Shown here: piece after piece, positions 15,446 to 24,306 of the stretch
How the letters are laid out: the number at the start of each line of letters is the position of its first letter
Numbering within the stretch: position 1 is the stretch's first letter
From: Bacillota bacterium
GTDB lineage: Bacteria > Bacillota > Clostridia > Acetivibrionales > DSM-1351
Length of the DNA stretch: 31,243 nucleotides
Assembly: GCA_023460955.1 (NCBI GenBank)
Contig: JAEWOH010000014.1
Span: forward strand, 1-31,243
Direction of reading: 5' to 3'
Notes under the pieces: model-generated
Told to the model about the DNA's origin: nothing
The model's input: only the letters and a program-made list of their open reading frames with translations
Database searches by the model: none
Made by a program: the position numbers and the translations under genes

Positions 15446-15553
15446 CGATAAAAATTCAATTTTCTATTCTACTCCAACTATTGACATAAAATAATAGTAA
15501 AATACATTTTGTCTATAATAGCTATAGTGACTGGAGCACTTTTAATCACTAAT

Positions 15554-17482
15554 TTAGAAATCCAGATTAGTAACATCCTTTGCATGCATATTGATATACT
15601 CTTTTCTTGGCTCCACCTTGTCACCCATGAAAGTACTGAAACATTCGTCTGCTGTTACCGCATCCGCAAGTTCTACTTTCATTATTGATCTGGTCTCAGG
15701 GTTCATTGTAGTTTCCCAAAGTTGATCAGGATTCATTTCTCCAAGACCCTTATACCTTTGAATATTTACATTTGGATCATCTTTTCTCCAGCCTTTTTCA
15801 CGACAAATTTTTTCAACCTGTCTATCGTCATAGGCATAAAATTCTTCTTTTCCTTTATAAACCTTAAACAAAGGGGGCATAGCAATATAAACATGACCTT
15901 GCTCTACAAGTGGTCTCATATATCTAAAGAAGAAAGTAAGTAAGAGCATTCTGATATGAGAACCGTCAACATCAGCATCAGCCATAATAATTATTTTATC
16001 GTATCTTAGCTTACTAGTATCAAATTCTTCGCCTATACCCGCGCCTAATGCAATAATTACAGGCAATAACTTTTCATTATCAAAAACCCTATCTATACGT
16101 GATTTTTCAACATTCAGCATTTTACCCCACAAAGGTAATATTGCCTGAATTCGTCTGTCTCTTCCCTGTTTTGCAGAGCCTCCCGCAGAATCTCCCTCAA
16201 CTATGAATATCTCAGTAACAGAAGGATCCTTTTCTGAACAATCGGCAAGCTTACCGGGAAGTGTACTTGTATCCAAAGCACTTTTTCTACGAGTCAATTC
16301 TCTCGCTTTACGTGCTGCTTCTCTAGCTCTCGCAGCTGTCATACACTTTTCAAGAACTATTTTAGCTACAGAAGGATTTTCCTCTAAAAAGCTAGACAGC
16401 TTATCTGATAAAACATTTTCAACAAGAGTTCTTATCTCACTGTTTCCAAGCTTGGTTTTTGTCTGACCTTCAAATTGCGGTTCAGGAAGCTTAATACTTA
16501 TAACAGCAGTTAACCCTTCCCTTACATCTTCTCCGGACAAGTTTTTATCATTTTCTTTGATAATATTATATTTACGAGCATAATCATTAAAAACTTTTGT
16601 TATTGCAGTTCTGAAACCGGTTAAATGTGTTCCGCCCTCAGTAGTTGCAATATTGTTTGCATAGCTGAAAACATTTTCGTTGTAACCATCATTATACTGC
16701 ATGGCAATTTCAACAATGTTTGCATCCTTGCTTCCTTCAACAAAAATAACATTATCATGAATGGTATCTTTTGTTTTGTTGAGATATTCTACAAAAGATA
16801 TAATACCACCCTCATAATGAAGATTTTTAATATTTGGTTCCTCAGGTCTCTCATCAATAAGTTTAATTTTTATTCCTCTATTAAGGAATGCCATCTCTCT
16901 ATACCTGGTTATCATTGCCTCAAAATCAAAAACTATATCTTCAAATATCTGAGGGTCAGGTTTAAAAGTTGTCCTTGTACCATGTTCATCAGTATCACCA
17001 ATAATTTCAACTGGTGTTACAGGTGCTCCCCTTGAATACTTCTGTCTGAAAATATGACCCTCTCTCTTAACTTCCACTTCCATGGTTTCAGAAAGGGCAT
17101 TTACAACAGAAGCACCAACACCATGCAGACCACCGGAAACACTGTAGGCACCGCTTCCAAACTTACCGCCGGCATGTAAAATTGTATGTACAACCTCAAG
17201 AGTAGATATACCCATCTTTGGATGAGCCCCTACAGGTATACCGGTACCGTTATCAGTAACTGTAACAGAATTATCTTTATGAACCACAACTTCTATACTG
17301 TCACAACGTCCAGCCAGTGCTTCATCAACACTGTTAGCAACAATTTCATATACCAGATGGTGAAGGCCTCTTAATGAAGTGCTTCCAATATACATACCAG
17401 GTCTCTTTCTTACAGCTTCTAGACCTTCAAGTACTTGTATCTGACTTTCGTCGTATGAACTAACATTTGTATTTTCACTCAT
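15554..17482 (-). CDS. gyrB: DNA gyrase subunit B
   Basis: ATPase subunit of DNA gyrase (GyrA2B2), which introduces negative supercoils. The 642-aa protein has the complete GHKL ATPase domain (VLEGLEAVRKRPGMYIGS; ANSVDEALAG; VTDNGTGIPV; SGGLHGVGASVVNALS), the transducer domain, and the Toprim domain with EGDSAGGSAKQGRDR and the metal-binding DADVDGSHI. The C-terminus YKGLGEMNPDQLWETTMNPE...NLDF is the GyrB rather than ParE form. It is the last gene of the origin cluster; gyrA, which usually follows, is not here (parAB follows instead). A weak AGGAAG precedes the start at a somewhat long distance. Confidence 0.96.
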   Translation of the reverse strand: MSENTNVSSYDESQIQVLEGLEAVRKRPGMYIGSTSLRGLHHLVYEIVANSVDEALAGRCDSIEVVVHKDNSVTVTDNGTGIPVGAHPKMGISTLEVVHTILHAGGKFGSGAYSVSGGLHGVGASVVNALSETMEVEVKREGHIFRQKYSRGAPVTPVEIIGDTDEHGTRTTFKPDPQIFEDIVFDFEAMITRYREMAFLNRGIKIKLIDERPEEPNIKNLHYEGGIISFVEYLNKTKDTIHDNVIFVEGSKDANIVEIAMQYNDGYNENVFSYANNIATTEGGTHLTGFRTAITKVFNDYARKYNIIKENDKNLSGEDVREGLTAVISIKLPEPQFEGQTKTKLGNSEIRTLVENVLSDKLSSFLEENPSVAKIVLEKCMTAARAREAARKARELTRRKSALDTSTLPGKLADCSEKDPSVTEIFIVEGDSAGGSAKQGRDRRIQAILPLWGKMLNVEKSRIDRVFDNEKLLPVIIALGAGIGEEFDTSKLRYDKIIIMADADVDGSHIRMLLLTFFFRYMRPLVEQGHVYIAMPPLFKVYKGKEEFYAYDDRQVEKICREKGWRKDDPNVNIQRYKGLGEMNPDQLWETTMNPETRSIMKVELADAVTADECFSTFMGDKVEPRKEYINMHAKDVTNLDF

Positions 17483-17514
17483 TTTACAGTGTTTTTCTTC
17501 CTTTCAAAATCATA

Positions 17515-17784
17515 TTATACGTTTGAAATTTCATTAATAAAACTTGATCTTTTTTGAAGAGTAACAGACGATATAGGAGATAAATAAATTTTACTTTTTT
17601 TATCAGTTTCAGTAATAATAAATGACTTTGGAAGATCCTCTGAAATACTTTCAATAAAGCCTTCTTCCTCAGCAATTTTCAGAAATTCCTTAGTATCCTT
17701 AGAAATTGTAGTCGTATCTATATCCAAAATAGCTATAACATTTTTTATAGGAATAACTACGTCTCCACCTATATGCAAAAACAT
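17515..17784 (-). CDS. remB: RemB/YaaB-family extracellular matrix regulator (DUF370)
   Basis: Small protein of 89 aa from MFLHIGGDVVIPIKNVIAILDID, the DUF370 signature. In Bacillus the related RemA is a DNA-binding activator of biofilm genes and RemB lies, as here, between recF and gyrB. After residue 60 this copy diverges (KKSKIYLSPISSVTLQKRSSF). GGGAGG stands 8 bases before the ATG at 17784; the ATG at 17790 is only two bases from that site and is rejected. The gaps to recF (51) and gyrB (32) suggest co-transcription. Confidence 0.85.
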   Translation of the reverse strand: MFLHIGGDVVIPIKNVIAILDIDTTTISKDTKEFLKIAEEEGFIESISEDLPKSFIITETDKKSKIYLSPISSVTLQKRSSFINEISNV

Positions 17785-17835
17785 TTCCATGTCCTCCCAT
17801 GAACATCTACATTTAATTTTACATTATTAATAAAT

Positions 17836-18969
17836 TTATTGCAAATTATCATTAACAAAACTTTCAGAGACTTGCCCGTTTTCAACTTTATAGTAGCTGC
17901 ACAAAGCACCAAGACTTTTTCTAAAGCTCACATCACTTGTACAAGTAATAAAAGTCTGAACTTTCTTAATACTATTCATTAAATATTTTTGACGATTATC
18001 ATCAAGTTCAGACATAACATCGTCTAATAATAAAATAGGATACTCACCTGTTTCATTATGTATTAATTCTATCTCCGCAATTTTTAAAGATAGTACGGCA
18101 GATCTTTGTTGTCCTTGAGACCCATACGTTTTAAGGCTCTTTTGATTTATAAGTATATCATAATCGTCCCTATGAGGACCAATTGAGGTATAGCCTAAAG
18201 CTAAATCTCTTGATAAATATTTTTCCAAAGCCTTAACATAATTATCTATTAAATCACTCTTCTTAGTATTTTCATTAATTTCAATAGTACAGCTATAATT
18301 AAAAGAAATAAGCTCTTTTTGCAAGGTAAGGTAATCGTGCTGCTTCTGGGCAAGAGCTGATAAAGCTTTTGCAAAATTATTTCGAGCTATAAATATAGAA
18401 GCAGCAACTTCTGCAAGTTTAATATTCCATATATCCAAGGTTTCTATAAGTGATGATTTATTATTAATGGACTTAAGCAGCGTATTTCTCTGCTTCAATA
18501 TTTTTGACATTAACTGCAAATCATAAAAATATGCTGGTTTTATCTGACTCAGAGTAATATCAACAAACCTTCTTCTCTCCTGAGGTCCTTGTTTTACTAT
18601 AAAAAGATCTTCAGGTGAAAAAAGCACAGCATATAAATTTCCCATCAATGCACCCATTTTCAAAAGAGGGATTTCATTTATTTTTATTTGTTTTTTTTGA
18701 TCAGAAAAATAAGATATCTCAATGTCTTTATCAAGACCTGAAGTCTTAATGAATGTATTTATCTTATATGAATTTGTACCAAACCTTATTAGTTCAATAT
18801 CCTTTGAAGTTCTGTGTGAACGTCCGGAGGCACATAAATAAATGGCTTCAAGGATATTAGTTTTCCCCTGGCCATTACTTCCATAGATAATATTAAATTG
18901 ATCAGAAAATAGAATTTTAGAATGCTCATGGTTTCTAAAATCCTTTAATTCCAAGCTTTTAACAATCAA
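17836..18969 (-). CDS. recF: DNA replication and repair protein RecF
   Basis: ABC-type ATPase that with RecO and RecR helps load RecA at single-strand gaps. The 377-aa protein shows Walker A GSNGQGKT (30-37), the signature-containing region YGSQGQQRSAVLSLKIAE, and Walker B YPILLLDDVMSELD near the C-terminus. The opening SLELKDFRNHEH is the usual RecF start. Length is normal. It lies 27 bases after yaaA and 51 before remB in the dnaA-gyrB cluster. Confidence 0.95.
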   Translation of the reverse strand: MIVKSLELKDFRNHEHSKILFSDQFNIIYGSNGQGKTNILEAIYLCASGRSHRTSKDIELIRFGTNSYKINTFIKTSGLDKDIEISYFSDQKKQIKINEIPLLKMGALMGNLYAVLFSPEDLFIVKQGPQERRRFVDITLSQIKPAYFYDLQLMSKILKQRNTLLKSINNKSSLIETLDIWNIKLAEVAASIFIARNNFAKALSALAQKQHDYLTLQKELISFNYSCTIEINENTKKSDLIDNYVKALEKYLSRDLALGYTSIGPHRDDYDILINQKSLKTYGSQGQQRSAVLSLKIAEIELIHNETGEYPILLLDDVMSELDDNRQKYLMNSIKKVQTFITCTSDVSFRKSLGALCSYYKVENGQVSESFVNDNLQ

Positions 18970-18996
18970 TTCATTACCTCTGTATGTTAAAACAAA

Positions 18997-19209
18997 TTAT
19001 TTTTGAACAACTTGATATTTTTTATCTTCAAATTCTACCATATCGCCGTTTCTGAGCTTTTTTCCGCGTTGAATTTCAATATTACCATTAACTTTTACAA
19101 AGCCGTCCAGTATAAAGCCCTTAGCCATAGCTCCATTATCAACTGCACCCGCCCACTTCAGAAACTGATCAAGTTTTATATAATCAGTGTTAATCTCTAC
19201 TTTTTCCAT
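18997..19209 (-). CDS. yaaA: S4-domain RNA-binding protein YaaA
   Basis: A 70-aa S4-like RNA-binding protein found between dnaN and recF in Firmicutes, linked in Bacillus to late 50S ribosome assembly. The S4 core is visible as YIKLDQFLKWAGAVDNGAMAK, then GFVKVNGNIEIQRGKKLRNGDMVEF. GGATGA lies before the ATG. The gap to dnaN is 72 bases and to recF 27. Confidence 0.9.
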   Translation of the reverse strand: MEKVEINTDYIKLDQFLKWAGAVDNGAMAKGFILDGFVKVNGNIEIQRGKKLRNGDMVEFEDKKYQVVQK

Positions 19210-19281
19210 TCATCCTCCGAAAGAGCTTTCAATTATTTTATGATTTTTTTACTGCTTTTAACCCTATTAATTAACATACAA

Positions 19282-20382
19282 CTATATCCTAACAGCCTGT
19301 ACCAAATAAGCAAAATCATTATTACTTTCAACAACAGGGCGCAAAGTACATGGTGCATTGGTTGTTATAAAGTATATTGCCGCCCTATCTTCATCAATAG
19401 CTTTTAAAGCATCAATAAGATATGCAGGATTATACCCTATTTCTAAATTATTTCCCTCAATATCAACTTTTATTTCTTCACGAACAGCACCTAGTTCTGC
19501 ATTTGAAGTAATAACTATTTTATCATTTCCAATTGAGAGCTTAACAGGACTATTTTTATCATTCATAGAAATAAGCGATGCTCTTTCCAGACTTGACTGA
19601 AACTCTTTTATATTAATAATTACTTTGGTTTCAAATTCCTTGTTCAATAAACTGTTGTAGTTAAGAAATTTTCCTTCGATGAGTCTTGATACTATTCTCC
19701 AGGATTTTGCATCAAAAACTATCTGATTGTTTGAGTTATAGATAGCAACTTCATCGTCACCTGCTTGGAGAATTTTAGATATCTCGTTAAGTGTCTTTCC
19801 CGGAACAATAACACTAAAATCACTAATTTCTCCATCTAGAAATTTTCTACGTAAAGCAAGTCTGAATCCATCTATCGATACAACTACCAGCTCTTTATCC
19901 TTAACTTCGATAAGTGAACCCGTCAAAACTGGTCTGTTTTCATCTGATCCTACAGCGAATACTGTCTGTCTGATCATGTCCTTTAATTTTCCCTGAGTTA
20001 AATTTAATACATTTTCCTTATCAACTTTAGGTAAAGCAGGATATCCGTTCGGGTTAATCCCTTTTATTTCAAAATGTGAATTTTCACATTCAACAACAAC
20101 GAGATTATTGTCTTTAACTTCAATCAAAACTTCTGAATCTGGTAGTCTTCTAACTATATCTCCAAATATCTTTGAATTTATGACAATTGATCCCTGTTCT
20201 CTTATATCTGCTTCGACAAAACATTCAATGCCTATTTCAAGATCGTTACCTGTTAATTTAAAATTTTCATCAGCATTAAGTAAAATACCTTCAAGTATGG
20301 GTAAAGTAGTTTTGGTTGAAACCGCTTTTTGTACTATATTGATACCGTTAAGTAAATTTTCTTTTGAGCAAACTAATTTCAT
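19282..20382 (-). CDS. dnaN: DNA polymerase III beta subunit (sliding clamp)
   Basis: Ring-shaped processivity clamp. The 366-aa product starts MKLVCSKENLLNGINIVQKA and has the three-domain DnaN layout. VVESNNDFAYLVQAVRI ends the protein, where the normal C-terminal binding-pocket PMR-type residues are found as RP near the end. I choose the ATG at 20382, with GGAGG 5 bases before; the open frame reaches back to 20472, but that upstream stretch is the DnaA-trio/unwinding region, so it is not coding. Confidence 0.95.
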   Translation of the reverse strand: MKLVCSKENLLNGINIVQKAVSTKTTLPILEGILLNADENFKLTGNDLEIGIECFVEADIREQGSIVINSKIFGDIVRRLPDSEVLIEVKDNNLVVVECENSHFEIKGINPNGYPALPKVDKENVLNLTQGKLKDMIRQTVFAVGSDENRPVLTGSLIEVKDKELVVVSIDGFRLALRRKFLDGEISDFSVIVPGKTLNEISKILQAGDDEVAIYNSNNQIVFDAKSWRIVSRLIEGKFLNYNSLLNKEFETKVIINIKEFQSSLERASLISMNDKNSPVKLSIGNDKIVITSNAELGAVREEIKVDIEGNNLEIGYNPAYLIDALKAIDEDRAAIYFITTNAPCTLRPVVESNNDFAYLVQAVRI

Positions 20383-20423
20383 GGGTGCCTCCAATTTATA
20401 ATATATTAAAAAGATAATAAAAT

Positions 20424-20441
20424 TAGTAATAATAGTAGTAA
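20424..20441 (-). promoter_or_regulatory. DnaA-trio element of the origin unwinding system
   Basis: On the minus strand (dnaA to dnaN direction) the run is TTA CTA CTA TTA TTA CTA, six triplets whose complement read 3' to 5' is the (G/A)A(T/A) DnaA-trio. It is preceded by DnaA box TTATCAACA (20463-20455) and a 13-base GC-rich gap (20454-20442), and followed by an AT-rich stretch to the dnaN ribosome site. This is the layout of the Bacillus origin unwinding system (BUS), where DnaA loads on single strand. Confidence 0.75.
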
Positions 20442-20454
20442 GTGCTGTTGGAAC

Positions 20455-20610
20455 TGTTGATAACTTCTGCAAATCAGTAGTAGTATACGTTTGCTTATGT
20501 TAATATCTTGTTGACTAATTGTACTCGATAATTAACAAAAACTTAAAGTTATCCAAAACCAGAAGTTATACACAAACTTTAATCACCAAATCAACAAAAA
20601 CTGTGAATAA
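20455..20610. other. oriC part 2: DnaA-box cluster between dnaA and dnaN
   Basis: DnaA boxes with one or two mismatches to TTATCCACA: TTATCAACA on minus (20463-20455), TTATCCAAA on plus (20549-20557), TTATACACA on plus (20566-20574) and TTATTCACA on minus (20610-20602). With the DnaA-trio just downstream this is the likely unwinding half of a bipartite Bacillus-type origin. Confidence 0.7.
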
Positions 20611-20628
20611 AATTTGAAATAAAAAAAA

Positions 20629-21951
20629 TTAATTCCCAACTATATTCTTCTTTATATCTTCAATTGTTCTCTTAAGTTCTGAACTATTTTGCATATCCTG
20701 ATTAATCTTTTCACAAGCATGGATGACGGTTGTATGGTCGCGTCCTCCGAATTCATCACCAACCTTGGGTAGTGACATATCAGTCATCTCTCGACATAGG
20801 TACATTGCAATTTGTCTTGGGAAAGATACATCCCTGGACCTACGCTTTGATTTGAGTTCTTCAGTTTTTAGATGAAAATATCGAGCAACTGCTTCTTGAA
20901 TAGTTTTAGAGTTAATCACAACTGCTTTACTGTTATTAAACATATCCTTTAGAGCCTCGATAGCCATATCAACATCTATTTTGTTCTCGGTAAGAGTTGA
21001 ATAAGCAATTACTCGATTCATTGCCCCCTCAAGTTCTCGGATATTTGATGCAACCTTGTCGGCAATGAACACCATTACATCATCGGGAACGTCAAGGTTT
21101 TCAAGCTGAGCTTTCTTACGAAGGATAGCAATTCTTGTTTCCAAATCCGGCGGAGCAATATCAGCTATCAAGCCCCACTCAAACCTGGACCTGAGTCTCT
21201 CCTCAAGAGTAGTAATGTCCTTTGGTGGTTTATCACTGGATATAATAATCTGTTTATTTGCTTCATAAAGTGCGTTGAATGTGTGGAAAAACTCTTCCTG
21301 AGTTCGTTCCTTACCGCCTATAAACTGAATATCATCTATCAAAAGGACATCTATGTTTCTGTATTTATATCTGAATTCTTCATTTTTATCATCTTTGATG
21401 GCATTAATAAGTTCGTTTGTAAATTTCTCTGAGGATACATACAAAACTTTTAGCGCCGGATTCTGACTAAGTACAAAATGGCCTATAGCATGCATAAGGT
21501 GAGTTTTACCAAGACCAACTCCTCCATAGAGAAACAATGGATTATAGGCTTTTGCCGGCGCTTCCGATACTGCTAATGATGCAGCATGAGCAAATCTATT
21601 GCCATTTCCAATTACAAAAGTATCAAATGTATACTTTGGATTTAACAGCAATCCTGATGTATCTTCGGTGTACTCTTGAACGGGTGGTTTTACCGGAGTT
21701 TGTGATGGTGTTGAAAAATAAATATTATAATCCTTGTGGGTTATTTGTCTAAGCGCATTTTTTATCAGGTAAGAATATCTGGATTCGAGAATTCCTTTTT
21801 GAAAATCTGCAGGAACTCCTAATGTAATAGTATTTGAATCAAGTGACATCGGTTCAATGGTTAATATCCATGTATTAAAACTAATTTCTGTCATTTCACC
21901 TTTTAATAATTCCAATGTACGATTCCATATATCATTTAGCTGCACGTTCAT
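20629..21951 (-). CDS. dnaA: Chromosomal replication initiator DnaA
   Basis: AAA+ initiator that binds DnaA boxes and melts oriC. The 440-aa product starts MNVQLNDIWNRTLELLKGEM (domain I). The AAA+ domain carries Walker A GGVGLGKT (143-150) and Walker B VLLIDDIQF. C-terminal domain IV has the helix-turn-helix with GGRDHTTVIHACEKI, which reads TTATCCACA. I start at 21951, behind AAGGTGG about 9 bases away; the frame is open to 21978 but the extra residues are not DnaA-like. First gene of the leftward cluster dnaA-dnaN-yaaA-recF-remB-gyrB. Confidence 0.97.
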   Translation of the reverse strand: MNVQLNDIWNRTLELLKGEMTEISFNTWILTIEPMSLDSNTITLGVPADFQKGILESRYSYLIKNALRQITHKDYNIYFSTPSQTPVKPPVQEYTEDTSGLLLNPKYTFDTFVIGNGNRFAHAASLAVSEAPAKAYNPLFLYGGVGLGKTHLMHAIGHFVLSQNPALKVLYVSSEKFTNELINAIKDDKNEEFRYKYRNIDVLLIDDIQFIGGKERTQEEFFHTFNALYEANKQIIISSDKPPKDITTLEERLRSRFEWGLIADIAPPDLETRIAILRKKAQLENLDVPDDVMVFIADKVASNIRELEGAMNRVIAYSTLTENKIDVDMAIEALKDMFNNSKAVVINSKTIQEAVARYFHLKTEELKSKRRSRDVSFPRQIAMYLCREMTDMSLPKVGDEFGGRDHTTVIHACEKINQDMQNSSELKRTIEDIKKNIVGN

Positions 21952-22078
21952 GTTATTTCGCCCACCTTGGTTAATCAAAATAAAAATTTATCAAGCGTTA
22001 TCTAAATTATTCTTTTTACAATTCTAAAAAACAAAAAAATAAAAACCATAATAAAATATACATACTCACAATGTATAT

Positions 22079-22133
22079 AGGAGTCCAGTATGGCAAACTT
22101 TAATAATAAGTTTATTGCATAATAAAGACTCCT
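22079..22133. repeat. Inverted repeat in the dnaA upstream region
   Basis: AGGAGTC (22079-22085) pairs with GACTCCT (22127-22133). An inner imperfect pair, GCAAACTT with AAGTTTATTGC (22093-22118), could extend the fold. It lies 128-182 bases before the dnaA start. It could be a protein-binding or leader hairpin. Confidence 0.5.
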
Positions 22134-22229
22134 TTTGGATATTATCGTTTTTTATCTTAAGTAAACAATTTTAATATTAATCTTTTGAAATATTTATCTA
22201 TTATAATAAATAATAAATAAATACAAAAG

Positions 22230-22363
22230 TTATTAACAACCTGGATAACAAAAGACACAGGTTATCAACAAGTATTAATAAATATATCAGAGTTTTGTGG
22301 AAAATTCAATACGAAAAACTACAGATATCCACAAAAAATATTTTTTTATAAGATATATCCACA
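22230..22363. other. oriC part 1: DnaA-box cluster upstream of dnaA
   Basis: Five near-consensus boxes: TTATTAACA (22230-22238), TTATCAACA (22262-22270), TTTTCCACA on minus (22304-22296), ATATCCACA (22325-22333) and ATATCCACA (22355-22363). All have one or two mismatches to TTATCCACA, in a very AT-rich background between dnaA and rpmH. Confidence 0.8.
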
Positions 22364-22489
22364 GGTTATTTAGTAAATAATATTGATAATAACTAGATAT
22401 TGAAATAACTAATAATTAATTCACCACATATTGTTTATCAGCATAATAAAATTAGCAAATTGTACAAAAAAACTAGATGTTTAATAGCC

Positions 22490-22519
22490 TTGACAGTTTT
22501 TAAGCTGTTAATATATAAT
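22490..22519 (+). promoter_or_regulatory. Sigma-A promoter of rpmH
   Basis: A perfect TTGACA (22490-22495), an 18-base spacer and a perfect TATAAT (22514-22519). The start near 22526 leaves a leader of about 64 bases before rpmH. Confidence 0.85.
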
Positions 22520-22589
22520 AGGTCTGGTGTCTTTAAAAGAAAAACACTTTTAAGTTTATATAAAGGAAGTCAGAACGGGGGTGTACTAA

Positions 22590-22724
22590 TTGTTAAGAAC
22601 ATATCAACCTAAAAAAAGACATGCTAAAAAAGAACATGGTTTTAGAAAAAGAATGAGCACTGCTAATGGAAGAAAAGTATTAAGAAGACGCAGAGCAAAA
22701 GGAAGAAAGGTTCTTTCAGCATAA
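22590..22724 (+). CDS. rpmH: 50S ribosomal protein L34
   Basis: A 44-aa basic ribosomal protein, found at the origin next to rnpA in most bacteria. It starts from TTG (MLRTYQPKKRHAKKEHGFRK) and ends GRKVLSA, the normal L34 pattern with KKRHAKKEHGFRKRM, NGRKVLRRRRAKGRK. A GGGGGTG site lies about 8 bases upstream. Too short for ORF callers with a length cutoff. A hairpin terminator directly at the stop may reduce transcription into rnpA. Confidence 0.96.
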   Translation: MLRTYQPKKRHAKKEHGFRKRMSTANGRKVLRRRRAKGRKVLSA

Positions 22725-22750
22725 GACCGCATAATTGTGGTCTTTTTCTT
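22723..22750 (+). terminator. Terminator/attenuator between rpmH and rnpA
   Basis: An 8-bp stem (AAGACCGC with GTGGTCTT, one G-T pair, 6-base loop) followed by TTTTCTT. It overlaps the rpmH stop. Partial read-through would give more L34 than RnpA. Confidence 0.65.
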
Positions 22751-22825
22751 TAAAAAATGCTTGGAAATATCTTCCCTCTGGCCTGCTATTCGAAATACAA
22801 TAATAATATGGTAAGGTAGTAGGAC

Positions 22826-23191
22826 ATGAGAAAAACTGTAACTTTAAAAATGAATTACGAGTTTTCCAAAGTTTTTAAAAAGGGTACATTTTATGTTGGA
22901 AGGCATATTACTGTATATGCCCTTCCAAATAAAATTGAAGCCAACAGAATTGGAATTTCTGTCTCGAAAAAAGCCGGAAAGGCAGTTATAAGAAACAGAA
23001 AAAAGAGATTAATAAGGGAATGTTACCGTCATTATGAGGAATATGTTAAGAGTGGATATGATTTGGTTATAGCCGCCCGAAGTGATGAAACGGTACCAAA
23101 ATATGGGACGTTATTAAAGGAGTTTAAATACCTTATAAAGAAATTAGGGGTATTTGATCAGGAGAAATATAATTGTTCAAAAGAGCTTTGA
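22826..23191 (+). CDS. rnpA: Ribonuclease P protein component
   Basis: Protein subunit of RNase P, which aids the catalytic RNA in trimming tRNA 5' ends. The 121-aa basic protein has the family RNR-type core: RIGISVSKKAGKAVIRNRKKRLIRECYR at about residues 41-68, with the N-terminal NYEFSKVFKKG. Length is normal. A weak AGGA lies before the ATG. The following yidD start overlaps its 3' end by 19 bases. Confidence 0.95.
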   Translation: MRKTVTLKMNYEFSKVFKKGTFYVGRHITVYALPNKIEANRIGISVSKKAGKAVIRNRKKRLIRECYRHYEEYVKSGYDLVIAARSDETVPKYGTLLKEFKYLIKKLGVFDQEKYNCSKEL

Positions 23192-23388
23192 TCTTACTGA
23201 TTAGGTTTTATCAAAAGTTTATATCGCCATTGAAATTCAGGCCAACTTGCAGGTTTTATCCCACTTGCTCGCAGTATGCAATAGACGCTATAATAAAATA
23301 TGGCTGTCTAAAAGGCAGTTATTTGGCTATAAAAAGGATATTGAAATGTCATCCCTTTCATCCGGGAGGGATTGATCCCGTAAAATAG
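23173..23388 (+). CDS. yidD: Membrane protein insertion efficiency factor YidD
   Basis: A 71-aa small protein that assists YidC-mediated insertion. The family pattern is complete: LIRFYQKFISPLKFRPTCRF, then PTCSQYAIDAIIKYG and CHPFHPGGIDPV. An N-terminal amphipathic helix (FKRALILLIRFYQKF) would bind the membrane. It starts from TTG, 8 bases after AGGAG, inside rnpA. Confidence 0.94.
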   Translation: MFKRALILLIRFYQKFISPLKFRPTCRFYPTCSQYAIDAIIKYGCLKGSYLAIKRILKCHPFHPGGIDPVK

Positions 23389-23469
23389 AAATGTACTCTG
23401 GTGCAACCAAGCAATAAAGACAATGGTGTACCTGAGTTAATTGAATACATGAAGGTTTAGGAGAATAAC

Positions 23470-24306
23470 ATGTTAGATTTTATAGCAAAGCCACTGGGTC
23501 AGTTTTTATACTGGATTTATAATACAGTGGCAATAGGAAACTACGGATTGGCAATTATCATATTTACTATAATAGTGAGAGCTGCAATGATACCTCTTAC
23601 TTTAAAGCAGTATAAGTCAAGTGCGGAAATGCAAAAAGTACAGCCCTTAATAAAGGAAATTCAAAGAAAGTATTCAAACGATAAGCAAAAATTGAATGAA
23701 GAAACAATGAAGCTGTATCAAGAGCATAAAATAAATCCGGCAGGAGGATGTTTGCCTTTATTAATTCAGATGCCTATTTTGTTATCTCTTTGGCAGGTTA
23801 TCACAAAGCCTTTGAAGTACATGCTAGGATTCTCCACTACACAACTTGAAGATCTTGCGAAGCTGGCAAATATTCCGGTAAATAGTGCTTATTCAGAAAT
23901 TAACACAATAACATATTTTATGAAAAACGGTCAAGGTGAAAAAGTCGGTAACTTAAATATGTTCTTCCCAAGTCACGGCGGTATTAACCTGGGATCAATA
24001 CCTACTTATCATTTTGATCAATTAGCAGCAGATCCAATGAAAATATGGTTGTTGTTGTTGGTCGTTTTAGCAGTGGGAACCACCTATATTACAGCTCGTC
24101 TGTCAATGCCTAAGACTACTGACAAGGCTACGAATCCAATGGGGAATACCATGCTGTATATTTCTCCGCTAATGACTTTGATATTTGCTTTCCAGTTCCC
24201 TGCAGGTCTTGCGTTATATTGGATTGCGGGTAATGCATTTGCGATTGCCCAACAATCCTATGTTAATAAATATGTCCTTAAGAAGAAGGAGGTAGTCAGT
24301 AAATAA
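23470..24306 (+). CDS. yidC: Membrane protein insertase YidC (OxaA/SpoIIIJ type)
   Basis: Sec-cooperating insertase for integral membrane proteins. The 278-aa protein has the five-helix Gram-positive layout: TM1 YGLAIIIFTIIVRAAMIPLT with the conserved groove arginine, the cytoplasmic coiled hairpin (AEMQKVQPLIKEIQRKYSND), GGCLPLLIQMPILLSLWQVI, and the last TMs (ISPLMTLIFAFQFPAGLALYW). There is no lipobox cysteine at the N-terminus, unlike Bacillus SpoIIIJ/YqjG. TTTAGGAG precedes the ATG. It overlaps khpB by one base. Confidence 0.94.
   Translation: MLDFIAKPLGQFLYWIYNTVAIGNYGLAIIIFTIIVRAAMIPLTLKQYKSSAEMQKVQPLIKEIQRKYSNDKQKLNEETMKLYQEHKINPAGGCLPLLIQMPILLSLWQVITKPLKYMLGFSTTQLEDLAKLANIPVNSAYSEINTITYFMKNGQGEKVGNLNMFFPSHGGINLGSIPTYHFDQLAADPMKIWLLLLVVLAVGTTYITARLSMPKTTDKATNPMGNTMLYISPLMTLIFAFQFPAGLALYWIAGNAFAIAQQSYVNKYVLKKKEVVSK

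Larger units (their letters stand above)
14602..15553. other. AT-rich intergenic segregation region with two parS sites
   Basis: About 950 bases with no credible gene. It holds the parA promoter, two perfect parS sites, an 8-bp inverted repeat (14935-14942 with 14963-14970), and the gyrB terminator. The rest is AT-rich and featureless to me. Confidence 0.75.
21952..22589. other. oriC region between dnaA and rpmH
   Basis: Very AT-rich, no gene. It holds the dnaA leader and (unresolved) promoter, a long inverted repeat (22079-22133), a DnaA-box cluster (22230-22363) and the rpmH promoter (22490-22519). Divergent dnaA and rpmH transcription here is the classic origin arrangement. Confidence 0.85.

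Noticed and set aside
16625..17035. Long plus-strand ORF inside gyrB
   Set aside because: Antisense shadow of a highly conserved gene with no ribosome site or family pattern.
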